From Thermoplasmata archaeon (GTDB lineage Archaea; Thermoplasmatota; Thermoplasmata; Thermoplasmatales; Thermoplasmataceae), in the NCBI GenBank assembly GCA_021792655.1, contig JAJYUG010000003.1, positions 1-51,941 on the forward strand: a stretch of DNA of 51,941 nt, written 5' to 3'. Both the position numbers and the translations under genes were made by a program. Below are positions 9,246 to 18,176 of the stretch, one piece after another. Positions within the stretch are counted from its first letter, which is position 1; each line of letters opens with the position of its first letter. Under the pieces are notes generated by a model. It saw only the letters and a program-made list of their open reading frames with translations, had not been told where the DNA came from and did no database searches.

Positions 9246-10334
9246 CTAATTCCTGCTTACAACCGTGACTATGTCCTGGTCCTTGAGGTCGTAGTCCAGG
9301 CCTGCCCTGATTTCACCCATTTTCCTGTTAGGGCCAGTCATTATGGCATACCTGAATGAGGACATCATTTCCCTGCTTATCTTCCTGCAGACATCACGTA
9401 CCTTGGAACCCTGAGTTAGAACCAGCGGCCTTTCAAAGTCCACCCTGCCTGCCTTGTCCTTTAGATAAATTCTCACGAACTGCAGGGATTCAAAAATGGC
9501 GTCCTTGAGCTTCTCGATCCCTATTCCCTTTGACGCTGAAACCTCCACAACCGCACCCCATTGCTTCTTGAGGGCTTCTATCCTGGACTCATCGTGTGGT
9601 ATGTCTATCTTGTTAACAGCCACTATTGATGGCACATAAACAACATTCCCCTTAAGAAAGTCGATGAGGTCATCTGCCGTTATCCGTTCCCTGATGTACA
9701 GTTCCGCGTTGGTAATCTTGAATTCCTTGAGTATCTCCCGGATAGAATCCTCGTCAAGCAGCGTTCCCTTAGGCCTGTACACCTTAAGACCACCACTGTT
9801 GGTCTTCTTCAGTGAAACATTTTTCCTCTTCCTGTTGAGAACGATACCCGCTTTGTATAGCTCATTCTGTATCTTATCGACTCCCTGCGTCTGGACATCC
9901 ACGACTATGACTATGAGATCAGCGCTTCTTACCGTACTCAGAATTTCCCTGCCTCGCCCGGAGCCTGAAGCTGCATTTTCTATTATGCCTGGAAGATCAA
10001 GGATCTGCACCCTTGCACCGTTGATCTCCAAAATTCCTGGAATCACACGGAGTGTTGTGAATGCAAAGTTACCCACTTCACTGTCAGAATCCGTAAGCTT
10101 GTTCAGGAGGCTGCTCTTTCCGACATTTGGAAAGCCTACAAGTGCAACTGTGGCATCACCACTCTTTGGTATGGAAAACCCGGTTCCACCGTGACCCTTG
10201 TGCGACTCTGCTTCCATCTGAAGCTTGGAGATCCTTGCCTTCAGTAACCCAATATGCCTTTCAGTCGCCTTGTTGTACTGGGTTTTCTTGATCTCTTCCT
10301 CTATCTCGTGAATCCTGTCCTCTATGCCGGCCAT
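9246..10334 (-). CDS. DRG-type GTP-binding protein with TGS domain
   Basis: This is an archaeal/eukaryotic DRG-type translational GTPase. An N-terminal coiled-coil region (1-50) is followed by the G domain: GFPNVGKSS (G1), TTLRVIPG (G2), DLPGI (G3), NKID (G4) and SASKG (G5). A DRG-specific insertion and a C-terminal TGS domain (about 285-362) complete it. The 362 residues match the family. DRGs bind ribosomes and act in translation or stress control. The gene stands alone on the minus strand, 43 bp upstream of DUF488. Confidence 0.95.
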   Translation of the reverse strand: MAGIEDRIHEIEEEIKKTQYNKATERHIGLLKARISKLQMEAESHKGHGGTGFSIPKSGDATVALVGFPNVGKSSLLNKLTDSDSEVGNFAFTTLRVIPGILEINGARVQILDLPGIIENAASGSGRGREILSTVRSADLIVIVVDVQTQGVDKIQNELYKAGIVLNRKRKNVSLKKTNSGGLKVYRPKGTLLDEDSIREILKEFKITNAELYIRERITADDLIDFLKGNVVYVPSIVAVNKIDIPHDESRIEALKKQWGAVVEVSASKGIGIEKLKDAIFESLQFVRIYLKDKAGRVDFERPLVLTQGSKVRDVCRKISREMMSSFRYAIMTGPNRKMGEIRAGLDYDLKDQDIVTVVSRN

Positions 10335-10411
10335 TTGCTGTACAACGATACCATCGAATTACTTTAAGTTGACTGATTCACACATGGGAGGCTTGGTTTT
10401 TCCATCAGGCT

Positions 10412-11614
10412 TCAATGTACGGTCTCCTTCTTGAATGCCCCTAGGAACGGAACAGACAGTGCGCATGCGGATATCACGATGCCTATGATCATGAAGAGCG
10501 ATCTGTCAGAACTGAGCTCAATTATCACCCCGCCGATTGCTCCGGAGAGAAAGGTCATTGAGAGGGCAAGCGTATTGAACAGCCCCATGATCCGCGCCAT
10601 CATATCTGAAGGTATGTGCCTGTTGAGCACCGAAAACATCGGAGGATTTATCATTCCTATCATCGCGCCCATCGCGAACACAGGGATGTAGAGTAAATAT
10701 GCTGACCTGATGAAAGTGACAGAAGCGAATGCTAGGCCGACCACCAGAAGCAGGGGCATGGCTATGCGATCCAGCCTCCCTTTCAGCCTTGCACCAGGGA
10801 TTGACCCTGCAGCTATCCCTGCGGATATCGCTATGAATATGAAACTCAGATATATTGCCGGCAGCTGGAATACATCCTGGATCATTACAGTGAATGCTAT
10901 TCCTATCATGGCAACAGCCATGTTTGCTACAAGCGTAAGAAAGAGTCCTTCCTGCAGAAATCTATCTCCTGCGAGGAACCTGAGACCTCCACGCAGTCCG
11001 TCAGCAACTGATGAAGAGTGCAGGTCTGCTTCGCGATGCCTGATAAGGAAGAGCGGTATTGCCGCAATAAGGAAGACCGCTGCCAGTGCCGTTTCGCCAG
11101 CCATAACACCAATGAACAGAAACACTCCGGACAGGATGTAACCAAAAACCTCAGCGATTGATCCGATACCGTTCATCACGGACGATCCTTTCTGATATTC
11201 CTCTTCCTTCAGAAAGATCTTGAACCATACTGCCCTCACTGCATTTGTTACATCCGAAGTAAAGCCTACTGCCACCACAGACACATATATAAAGAGGACA
11301 GCAAGTCCATAAACATGCAGGACTGCTGCAGCCATCAGCAGTAGAACTGCTGCCGACCTTGCGACTACTGCTGTTATTGCTATTGCTTTCTTGTGCCGAG
11401 ACCTGTCAATGAAAGCTCCCACTATGAAGGAGAAAAGGAGAGGAATTGAGAAGAGGCCATCTGCCAGTCCGGAAATTATTGGCGATCCGGTGATCCTGAG
11501 CGTGATCCAGATGACCATTAGGGAGAAAGCTGATATACCGGTTCTTGACACGGAGAAACTTGCCATTACCATTCGGAAATTTGTCTTCATTTCATATAAA
11601 TCATCACTTGTCAT
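10412..11614 (-). CDS. MFS transporter (MFS_3/EntS-like exporter)
   Basis: About twelve hydrophobic helices over 400 residues show a Major Facilitator. The pattern FIVGAFIDRSRHKKAIAI after TM2 corresponds to the MFS loop motif (GxxxDRxxRK). Family relatives are drug or siderophore exporters, so substrate export is likely but unknown. It is divergent from a winged-helix regulator at 11685, with a shared 70-bp promoter containing an inverted repeat. The start is ATG 11614. A Met eight codons later (11590) fits a leaderless mRNA from the AT-rich stretch at about 11610-11622. Confidence 0.85.
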   Translation of the reverse strand: MTSDDLYEMKTNFRMVMASFSVSRTGISAFSLMVIWITLRITGSPIISGLADGLFSIPLLFSFIVGAFIDRSRHKKAIAITAVVARSAAVLLLMAAAVLHVYGLAVLFIYVSVVAVGFTSDVTNAVRAVWFKIFLKEEEYQKGSSVMNGIGSIAEVFGYILSGVFLFIGVMAGETALAAVFLIAAIPLFLIRHREADLHSSSVADGLRGGLRFLAGDRFLQEGLFLTLVANMAVAMIGIAFTVMIQDVFQLPAIYLSFIFIAISAGIAAGSIPGARLKGRLDRIAMPLLLVVGLAFASVTFIRSAYLLYIPVFAMGAMIGMINPPMFSVLNRHIPSDMMARIMGLFNTLALSMTFLSGAIGGVIIELSSDRSLFMIIGIVISACALSVPFLGAFKKETVH

Positions 11615-11637
11615 ATAACTTAATACCTACCTATAAC

Positions 11638-11658
11638 AATATCTTATACGTAGATATT
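11638..11658. promoter_or_regulatory. Inverted repeat in the MFS/regulator divergent promoter
   Basis: AATATCT (11638-11644) and AGATATT (11652-11658) are perfect 7-bp arms around a 7-nt spacer. The repeat is between the divergent MFS exporter and the regulator and directly upstream of the TATA-like ATATATAA at 11665-11672. It is a good candidate operator for autoregulation by the winged-helix protein. Confidence 0.5.
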
Positions 11659-11684
11659 TAATTGATATATAAATGTAGGGTCAT

Positions 11685-12296
11685 ATGAACTCAAAGGACA
11701 GGGGGATGACCCTGGCGAATTCGTTCAAGAACCCGACAAAACTGGAAATTGTAACTGTACTCATTCAGAAAGGAAAGATGACCGTAACACAGATGTCGAG
11801 AATTATAGGAACGACAAAATCGAATCTCTACCAGGCAATAGCGGAACTCGTATCAGATGGCCTGGTGAATCCCCCTGAAGTGAAGGTTACAAAGAATTAT
11901 GTGGAAAAGTTCTACACCATAAACGAGCAGGCTTTTTCGGAGGTATCTGCGGAAGAATGGAAAGAAAGGATGTTGTCACTCAGCACAGATGACCTGAGGG
12001 ATCTTGTTGTCTCTTTTCTCCTCACCCAGTCCGTGATAATGAAGATAATGGCGGAGGAGTTCAACATGTCGGGTGATCCAGCAATGGAGAACTTCAGGGA
12101 GATTTTCAAACGCGGTTTCCTTTTTCTTTCCTATTCGAAACTTTCCAACGATTCGTATATCAAGGCCGCATCTATTTTGAAGACCGTTGAAAGCACACTC
12201 AGTGAATCGGAAAAGCAAGACAGCACGAAGAACCCAAAGAACATGCTGCTTATCGTTGGTATTCCCTCCCTGGACATTCTAAGGTTTATGAAATAA
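11685..12296 (+). CDS. Winged-helix transcriptional regulator (ArsR/TrmB-like HTH)
   Basis: Residues about 12-70 form a winged helix: FKNPTKLEIVTVL, then the recognition segment MTVTQMSRIIGTTKSNLYQA, and a wing with VKVTKNYVEKFY. The remaining 130 residues are helical and may bind a ligand or dimerise. It faces the MFS exporter gene, an arrangement typical of ligand-responsive exporter control. The ATG at 11685 follows a weak TAGGG element. An internal ATG (11706) behind CAGGGGG is possible. Confidence 0.75.
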   Translation: MNSKDRGMTLANSFKNPTKLEIVTVLIQKGKMTVTQMSRIIGTTKSNLYQAIAELVSDGLVNPPEVKVTKNYVEKFYTINEQAFSEVSAEEWKERMLSLSTDDLRDLVVSFLLTQSVIMKIMAEEFNMSGDPAMENFREIFKRGFLFLSYSKLSNDSYIKAASILKTVESTLSESEKQDSTKNPKNMLLIVGIPSLDILRFMK

Positions 12297-12349
12297 TTTA
12301 TTTACCGCTAAATTTCCCCGTGAGCTTTTCGCGACAAAGATCTGAGGGA

Positions 12350-13549
12350 TCAACCAGAGTTTCCTGTCGCCATTTTTTTAGCACTTGCCTTGTCCTTTAT
12401 TCTCATTATGTTGAAGAAGAAAAGGAATATAGCTATCATCAGGACATATACCGAGGAATAGGCCATTACATTGCCAGCTTCGCTTTGCTTTGATATCAGG
12501 TCTCCTCCAACGCGCAAGAAAACAGCAAGATTCAGCGCGTATATGGGTGATTTGGTGACTCTTGTGGTATCGACTTTCAATTTAAGTGTTAACGGGAAGA
12601 TAATTGGGCTATGCGCTATTATGAATAACCCGATAAAGCCGATGGCAATTGAGTGTGTTGCAGGGTCCATGAACCCGCTTTCCACGTTCATCTGTACCAG
12701 ATAAAGCGCGATTCCAACTAGTAGCCATGCATATGAGGAAATAATGCTGAATTGCATGAATGACTGGAGTTTTCCTGGACTCCTAAGTTTCCTTGTTGTA
12801 GGATCATACCTTATCGAAGTTAACACCAAGATTAAGAGGAATATTTCTGAGCTATCAAAAAGTAGCCGGTCTATGAGCATGTAGTGCCCCAGCGTTGCGA
12901 AAAACAATAAAACCGGGATCATTATTGAAGAAAAGACAAGAATACCCATTGTGACTTTTCCAATGCTCCGTATTTGTCCGAGTTCGATGCGTTCACCGAG
13001 AATATATATGATCGGAAACGACAGGAGAAGAAAGGCTACAATAGGGGATTCAATTGCTGAAGTTATAGATTCAGCGATTGAAGAAAACGACAACGCCACC
13101 AATGCAGAACCCATGATCAATTTAACTCCAAAGTTTCCAGGATTCCGCAGGGAAACCATAAACCACGTGAGAAGAAGGCCGGTAATTGCAATTAAAACAG
13201 AGCCAGTATATCTCAAAATAGCGTATTCAGAGGCATATCCTATAGAAAGGAGAAGAATACCTGGCAACATAATTACTATTATAAGATAAGAAATAGGGAG
13301 CCTCTTAAAGATAAGAAACTTGTTCATTATTTCAATTTTTTCCGCAATAAGAAGACCACCAATAACGCCGAAAACCATTAGAACGGGATGTACAGATATG
13401 TATGTTCCCAGAATGCTATTCGAGAAAAAACGATCCTGTTCTCCTAGTTTCGCCATGCCAATTGAGAAACCGATAACTAAAAACGAAATGGATGCGACGA
13501 GATAGAATAGAGTTAATTTCGAACGATTTACTGATAAAACTTGAGTCAA
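12350..13549 (-). CDS. NnrS-like multi-spanning membrane protein
   Basis: A 399-residue protein with about 12 membrane helices. YISVHPVLMVFGVIGGLL resembles the NnrS motif wHaHEmlFGfxxAxxxGFLL, and THSIAIGFIGLFIIAHS resembles the NnrS HALTVGxxGTM segment. NnrS proteins are linked to nitric oxide tolerance, and some bind heme. The start is taken as TTG 13549, 4 nt after the stop of the upstream gene and behind AGGTGACC. A longer frame from ATG 13615 would overlap that gene by 62 nt. The pair is preceded by a perfect CCCTAA-N4-TTAGGG operator. The family call is by motif only. Confidence 0.6.
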   Translation of the reverse strand: MTQVLSVNRSKLTLFYLVASISFLVIGFSIGMAKLGEQDRFFSNSILGTYISVHPVLMVFGVIGGLLIAEKIEIMNKFLIFKRLPISYLIIVIMLPGILLLSIGYASEYAILRYTGSVLIAITGLLLTWFMVSLRNPGNFGVKLIMGSALVALSFSSIAESITSAIESPIVAFLLLSFPIIYILGERIELGQIRSIGKVTMGILVFSSIMIPVLLFFATLGHYMLIDRLLFDSSEIFLLILVLTSIRYDPTTRKLRSPGKLQSFMQFSIISSYAWLLVGIALYLVQMNVESGFMDPATHSIAIGFIGLFIIAHSPIIFPLTLKLKVDTTRVTKSPIYALNLAVFLRVGGDLISKQSEAGNVMAYSSVYVLMIAIFLFFFNIMRIKDKASAKKMATGNSG

Positions 13550-13553
13550 TTGG

Positions 13554-13988
13554 TCACCTGCTGTAAGTAGTTGTGATCCCCTTTTCCTCTGGGCCTCTCT
13601 TGGGTCTAAATCCAACCGTCATCAAGTTATAAGTATGTATTACCATGGACAGAAGTAGAGCCAAAACTGCCGGAGCGAACAATATTTTCAGCTGATAGAC
13701 ATTCATCGCCACTCCGAGTAATATAATCGCAATATTCAGAAGACTTATTTCTATTTTTATTGTGTTCACATTAAATGGTATTCGCCTAGCATATGATGGT
13801 ACCATTATGTTTGTGACTCCGAATATCATGGAAGTAACGAAACCAAACAGCCAGATAAGCGAAATGCTTTCAGATGTCACTGGTATTTCGAATACGCCCC
13901 TTAACAGAAATAACGTGGTACCGGCAAGAAGATAAATAAAAGCCTGACCAAAATACCTCATGTTTATCGAAATATACTCGTTATCCAT
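13554..13988 (-). CDS. Four-helix membrane protein related to half of its NnrS-like neighbour
   Basis: It has 144 residues and four hydrophobic segments. SLIWLFGFVTSMIFGVTNIMVP looks like the C-terminal unit of the next gene (HSIAIGFIGLFIIAHSPIIFP), so the two could be modules of one NnrS- or heme-copper-like fold. Upstream of ATG 13988 is GGTGTGA, a ribosome binding site, and 61 nt upstream is the operator at 14050. The two genes are tightly coupled (4 nt apart). A heme or NO role is an inference from the neighbour and the regulon. Confidence 0.6.
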   Translation of the reverse strand: MDNEYISINMRYFGQAFIYLLAGTTLFLLRGVFEIPVTSESISLIWLFGFVTSMIFGVTNIMVPSYARRIPFNVNTIKIEISLLNIAIILLGVAMNVYQLKILFAPAVLALLLSMVIHTYNLMTVGFRPKRGPEEKGITTTYSR

Positions 13989-14049
13989 GATTTCACACCG
14001 GACCCTATCCTATACCTGACCATCATCTCTGCATAAGGATAACATTGAC

Positions 14050-14065
14050 CCCTAATTTTTTAGGG
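14050..14065. promoter_or_regulatory. CCCTAA-N4-TTAGGG operator, NnrS-like pair
   Basis: CCCTAA-tttt-TTAGGG is a perfect 6-bp inverted repeat. It lies 61 nt upstream of ATG 13988. This longer gap fits a short leader carrying the GGTGTGA ribosome binding site. It is the most symmetric copy of the shared motif. Confidence 0.75.
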
Positions 14066-14203
14066 ATTATACAAATGTTTTTCAACCTACCATCTAATTG
14101 AACAAAAATTCTTAACAAAGTGTTACGCCCACCATACAAATGTTAAGGTAATACGTATATCAAAACTCGTGAGATATATCAAGGTTACCAAGTTTGCCGC
14201 TGA

Positions 14204-14218
14204 ACTTAATCGTTAAGT
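14204..14218. promoter_or_regulatory. Inverted repeat before the AhpD-like gene
   Basis: ACTTAA-tcg-TTAAGT lies 21 nt before ATG 14240. The octamer CGCTGAAC also occurs twice around it (about 14198 and 14223). This differs from the CCCTAA motif and could be a separate operator. Confidence 0.35.
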
Positions 14219-14239
14219 ACACGCTGAACCTGCGTAAAT

Positions 14240-14722
14240 ATGGACACAAAGAGATTTAAAAGACTGAATTACACCGCAATTTCTCCTGATCTGTATAAAG
14301 CACTTTCTGGATTAGAAATGTATGTGCATTCCTCGAAACTAGAAGATCCGCTTCTCGAACTCATCAAACTGAGAGCTTCGCAGATAAATCAATGCGGATG
14401 GTGCATTGATATGCACACAAAGGACGCTTTGATAAATGGTGAATCATCCCAGAGGCTGTTTCTTGTCAGTTCTTGGAGAGATGCACCACAGTTCAGCCAA
14501 AGAGAGAAACTAGCTCTGGAGTGGTGTGAAGCCATAACAAATATATCAAAGAGTGATATCGATGATGTCTTATACCAGAAAATGTTAAATGAATTCGGAG
14601 AAAAGGAACTTGTTGCTTTGACGGCATCAGTCGTCGCCATCAATGCTTGGAATCGTTTTAACATAGCATTCCGAGCAATCCCCGGAACCTACGAGCCAAA
14701 GAACGATACAATAAAGAAATGA
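14240..14722 (+). CDS. AhpD-like / carboxymuconolactone decarboxylase family protein
   Basis: This 160-residue all-helical protein carries the AhpD core LIKLRASQINQCGWCIDMH. The CxxC pair with the following His is the proton-relay/redox centre of alkylhydroperoxidase AhpD relatives. It probably detoxifies peroxide or handles another reactive species in the cytoplasm, but many relatives have no assigned substrate. It is the only plus-strand gene between the NnrS-like pair and the cupin gene. Its promoter has its own inverted repeat. Confidence 0.85.
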   Translation: MDTKRFKRLNYTAISPDLYKALSGLEMYVHSSKLEDPLLELIKLRASQINQCGWCIDMHTKDALINGESSQRLFLVSSWRDAPQFSQREKLALEWCEAITNISKSDIDDVLYQKMLNEFGEKELVALTASVVAINAWNRFNIAFRAIPGTYEPKNDTIKK

Positions 14723-14766
14723 ATTATAGGTTTCATAAAAAGTGGCCGTCAACTCTTTTGCTTATT

Positions 14767-15399
14767 TCAAGCGTATTTTCCCGATGCGAGTTTTCGTTCA
14801 ACCTCTTCGTGATCTCCTTCGCTGGGAAATGGGACCACTATATGGAGGCCTTCGATATCGGTAGTCGCTTTTATTCCTCTTTTCTTCCCTCGTGGAACTA
14901 TTATTAAGCTACCGGGTTTCAACATAACTTCTGTCTCGTCAACAGTGGCGGTTCCCGTACCTTTGAAAACATGGAAAATCAAGTCAACATCTGGGGAGTG
15001 AACTGGTATAAACTGACCAGCTTTAATATAGGTGACAAGCACACCATACTTATCGTTTGAAAACACCGGGACTGCAGTAAACCTGCGCTCATTATAGGAT
15101 CTGCTTCTGTCATAGTCCGTGATAATAACAGATTCGCCCTTATCATTTTCCGCGGATTTGACGAAATGACCAACCCAAACCCCATCCTTGCGCTGTTCTG
15201 CATAGTATTTTTCAATATTCACAGGTAGACCGACATGTTCCATTTGCATGAGAAGGTGATCGGGTTCATGATCCACGACTACATCCAGAGTCTCTCCTTC
15301 ATTCAATTTTTTAAACTCATTAAAAATAGTTTCATGTCTGATTCGCTGGTCTAGCTTTCTGGCATCGATGGTTCTTCTTTCCTGACTTTCTACAGTCAT
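14767..15399 (-). CDS. DUF2249-cupin fusion protein
   Basis: Residues about 5-80 are a DUF2249 domain (TIDARKLDQRIRHETIF, then VVVDHEPDHLL). Residues about 110-200 are a cupin barrel (IKAGQFIPVHSPDVD and a late PGSLIIVPRGKK). DUF2249 proteins often accompany hemerythrins and denitrification genes. Start: ATG 15399 gives 210 residues and places the CCCTAA motif 34 nt upstream, as in other members. A longer frame begins with TTG at 15414. The metal in the cupin and its reaction are unknown. Confidence 0.8.
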   Translation of the reverse strand: MTVESQERRTIDARKLDQRIRHETIFNEFKKLNEGETLDVVVDHEPDHLLMQMEHVGLPVNIEKYYAEQRKDGVWVGHFVKSAENDKGESVIITDYDRSRSYNERRFTAVPVFSNDKYGVLVTYIKAGQFIPVHSPDVDLIFHVFKGTGTATVDETEVMLKPGSLIIVPRGKKRGIKATTDIEGLHIVVPFPSEGDHEEVERKLASGKYA

Positions 15400-15433
15400 A
15401 TGTTTCGAATCCAAACAGATATTTGATCTTGGT

Positions 15434-15449
15434 CCCTAAGTATTTAGGC
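15434..15449. promoter_or_regulatory. CCCTAA-N4-TTAGGC operator, DUF2249-cupin
   Basis: CCCTAA-gtat-TTAGGC is 11/12 identical to the symmetric consensus. It lies 34 nt upstream of ATG 15399. Confidence 0.75.
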
Positions 15450-15570
15450 ACCCCCTTATTTGTCCTGAAACTACAATGATCAACCCAAACTCAGTCCGAG
15501 AATCGGGGAGTCACCACAAATGAATACTATTATTAAATATGGATATAAAGGAGGGTTTAATCCTCCAGAA

Positions 15571-17259
15571 TCATTGCTTTAATTCTACCTCTGGTTTGTA
15601 TCCAATTCTCTCCTTCACACCAGCTACGATATATCCCTTGGCCTGATCAAAACTGATTTTCGGAGGTACAGGTTTCGCGTTCTGATCTACTAAGGCCTCT
15701 AGGAGAAATGGTCCCTGGCTTTTCAGCATAGCGTCTACTGCCGCTTCAATTTCGACATCGTTGGCGATCCTTTGTGTGTCTATTCCATAAGCGGAAGCCA
15801 ATGACGAGAATTCTGGGTTGACAAGATCGACTCCCCACTGTGGGTAACCCATCACTTCCTGTTCGAATTTGATCATTGCCAATTTACTGTTGTTGAAAAC
15901 CACAATCTTAACCGGTATGTTGTATTTCTTAATTGTGGCAAGTTCCATTATTGTCATGGTCATTCCTCCATCTCCGACGATAGAAATCACCTGTCTATCT
16001 GTTGATAATGAAACACCAATCCCCCCAGGCAATGAACACCCCATGGAAGCCAGACCACCAGAGAAGAGAAATCTCTGTCCCGATCTCGCTCCAAAGTGAC
16101 GAGCTATCCAGACTGTTGTATTTCCGGTGTCCCCAACGATTACAGCATTGGGATCAGCTTTTTGAGAGATTACCCTCGCTAGTCTAGCAGGATTAATGAA
16201 TCCGTAATTTCTGGATTCTAATTCCTGTAGTTCCCGGTTCCATGATTTTATCTCTGAAGCAAATTGTAACCCGAACTTTTTCTTCTTTTCCGAGACGCTT
16301 TTTATGATTGAGGTCAGGAACGTGTGAGAATCCGACAGAACAGCAAAATCGACAGGAAATTCTCTTCCGATGTTGCCACCATCTATATCCACCTGGATAA
16401 TCTTCGCTTTTTCTGAAATGAATCGCTGATATGGATAAGTAGTACCGATTGCGATAATCAGATCAGTTTTGGCCATTGCTTCCATGGATGGCTTTGATCC
16501 TAGAAGACCAAGAGCACCCAGAACTCTTGGATTATCGTCTGAAAAGATTCCCTTGCCAAGCAACGCATATATAATCGGAGCACCTATTTTCTCGGATAGA
16601 TCTGTTATCCATTGCTGCTCGTTAATCGAGCCAGAGCCGACAAGCAATACCGGAGATTTGCTTTCATCTATTGCTTTTGAGATTTCCGAAAGGTCTGGAT
16701 TGAAAACTGGAATCGGACTATACGTGCTCAAAGTCTTTGGAACCTCTATGTTCTCGGTAAGTATGTCGACAGGTATGTCGAGATGTGCTACACCGCTATT
16801 TCTTTTCGATTCCCTGATAGCCCTGGAAATCAGATACGGTGCGGATTTCGCCTCGACTACTATTCTGTTAAAAATGCTCACGTCATCAAACAGTTTAGTC
16901 ATGTTGACTTCCTGATGGTAATCGTGACCTATCATCTCCATGCCCACCTGACCGGTGATCGCTATGACAGGAGCCTTGTCCATTTTAGCATCGTATAAAC
17001 CGTTTAACAGATGTATAGAGCCGGGACCGGAAGTCCCAAAACATGCCGCCGGGCTCCTATTCAGTTTTGCGTCAAAGGAGGCAGCAAAGGCTCCTCCTTC
17101 CTCGTGTCTAACCTGGATGTACTTAAGTGAACCTTTTTTCCTGATAGCTTCCACGAGTGGATCAATAGAATCGCCTGGAACTCCGTATATTCTGCGCACA
17201 CCTCCATCAACTAAATAATCTACAATGATTTCTGCTACTGACTTTTGCATCATTATCAC
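15571..17259 (-). CDS. poxB: Pyruvate:quinone oxidoreductase / pyruvate oxidase (TPP, FAD)
   Basis: It is a ThDP enzyme that decarboxylates pyruvate to acetate and passes electrons to quinone (PoxB type) or oxygen (oxidase type). The catalytic Glu lies in RHEEGGAFAA, and ITGQVGMEMIGHDYHQE resembles PoxB. The ThDP motif GDGGMTMTIMEL...VVFNN and the tail (PPKISFDQAKGY) also match PoxB. The 562 residues fit. The start could be GTG 17259 or the tandem ATGs at 17253/17250. The CCCTTT-N4-TTAGGG operator is upstream, so it belongs to the nitrate regulon and may supply electrons to quinone and Nar. Confidence 0.9.
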   Translation of the reverse strand: MIMMQKSVAEIIVDYLVDGGVRRIYGVPGDSIDPLVEAIRKKGSLKYIQVRHEEGGAFAASFDAKLNRSPAACFGTSGPGSIHLLNGLYDAKMDKAPVIAITGQVGMEMIGHDYHQEVNMTKLFDDVSIFNRIVVEAKSAPYLISRAIRESKRNSGVAHLDIPVDILTENIEVPKTLSTYSPIPVFNPDLSEISKAIDESKSPVLLVGSGSINEQQWITDLSEKIGAPIIYALLGKGIFSDDNPRVLGALGLLGSKPSMEAMAKTDLIIAIGTTYPYQRFISEKAKIIQVDIDGGNIGREFPVDFAVLSDSHTFLTSIIKSVSEKKKKFGLQFASEIKSWNRELQELESRNYGFINPARLARVISQKADPNAVIVGDTGNTTVWIARHFGARSGQRFLFSGGLASMGCSLPGGIGVSLSTDRQVISIVGDGGMTMTIMELATIKKYNIPVKIVVFNNSKLAMIKFEQEVMGYPQWGVDLVNPEFSSLASAYGIDTQRIANDVEIEAAVDAMLKSQGPFLLEALVDQNAKPVPPKISFDQAKGYIVAGVKERIGYKPEVELKQ

Positions 17260-17294
17260 TAACGAGATATCATTCCGATGGTTTCATTGTTAAT

Positions 17295-17310
17295 CCCTTT
17301 GTTTTTAGGG
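17295..17310. promoter_or_regulatory. Operator of the CCCTAA-N4-TTAGGG family, poxB
   Basis: CCCTTT-gttt-TTAGGG, 10/12 to the consensus. It begins 35 nt upstream of the GTG start at 17259. On the coding strand it runs directly into ATTAACAATG, the TATA position. Confidence 0.7.
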
Positions 17311-17479
17311 GCTACATCTCTAAAAGTAATGTTACCTCCAATTTTACCGGATACCAGTGCTAGAGTCACGCCTCTCGTAAAATAGAGGGGCATTGTGCAG
17401 AGGCAATGACAGCCATGGGTTGTGTAATCAAGCCCACTGCTGCTACGTCACTTTTAAGTAATAGGGGTCAATAATAAAC

Positions 17480-18115
17480 ATGATCTCTTTGATAGAAGCT
17501 GAACTGGAATTTGAATCACCCATGAACTGGATCAAATCAATAGTAAAAAAACATTCAGCTATGATTAAGATCAGAGATATACGCAGAAGCGAGGAAGGCG
17601 TTAAAGACCTTGTTGATTTTTTTGTTCCTCTTAATACTGCCGATGGTTCACAGAAGGAAATCTTTAAGCTCGTTGGAAATCAAAATAACAGCATGGTCAT
17701 GATCGACGATAACCACACAACTGCTATTGTTGATGCAGACAAATGTGCTATATGTAAAACGATGCTGAACTGGGACCTATTTCTCATAGAGGCACACACG
17801 AATGGTGTAGGTGACATTATCATGCGTTTGCTTGCGCCAGATGAAGAAACAGTGTCAGGGTTTCTCGGTAGGCTTGAAGCTGATGGTGTCAAATTTAAAT
17901 TAATTAAAAAGCATAACCTGAACAAGAAAAAAGAAATAACCGCCAGACAGGAATTCGTGGTAAGAACTGCTCTCGATCTTGGATTTTTCGATTATCCGAA
18001 AAAAGTTAACTTAGAAGGACTCTCAAAGCGATTGAACGTTTCCTATGTTACTCTGGCCGAAATCTTGAGACGGGCGGAGAAAAATATAATATCCTTATAC
18101 TTGAAGAAAAACTAG
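17480..18115 (+). CDS. HTH_10 (Bat-type) transcriptional regulator, candidate regulator of the nitrate regulon
   Basis: The C-terminal about 55 residues are a clear HTH_10 domain of the bacterio-opsin activator type (FVVRTALDLGFFDYP, then GLSKRLNVSYVTLAEILRRAE). The N-terminal 150 residues are a sensor-like region without a named domain, with a CAICK pair (CxxC) near residue 93 that could bind metal or react to redox. NarO, which controls denitrification in Haloferax volcanii, belongs to the same HTH_10 class (established knowledge; homology not tested here). It lies between poxB and the hemerythrin gene, among the operators. A weak half-matching motif (17451-17466) overlaps its promoter. Confidence 0.8.
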   Translation: MISLIEAELEFESPMNWIKSIVKKHSAMIKIRDIRRSEEGVKDLVDFFVPLNTADGSQKEIFKLVGNQNNSMVMIDDNHTTAIVDADKCAICKTMLNWDLFLIEAHTNGVGDIIMRLLAPDEETVSGFLGRLEADGVKFKLIKKHNLNKKKEITARQEFVVRTALDLGFFDYPKKVNLEGLSKRLNVSYVTLAEILRRAEKNIISLYLKKN

Positions 18116-18176
18116 ATTCTAAAATAGAGATGAGTAATTCAGTGCCTCAGGCAGTGCTTATCGAACTATTGCATTT

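Noticed and set aside
17340-17440. Possible structured RNA (GCCTCT...AGAGGGGC) upstream of the HTH_10 gene
   Set aside because: Only a 5-6-bp stem; no known RNA family recognised.
17451-17466. Possible operator at the HTH_10 promoter
   Set aside because: Only about 8 of 12 arm bases match; too weak to list as a site, mentioned only as a possible autoregulatory element.
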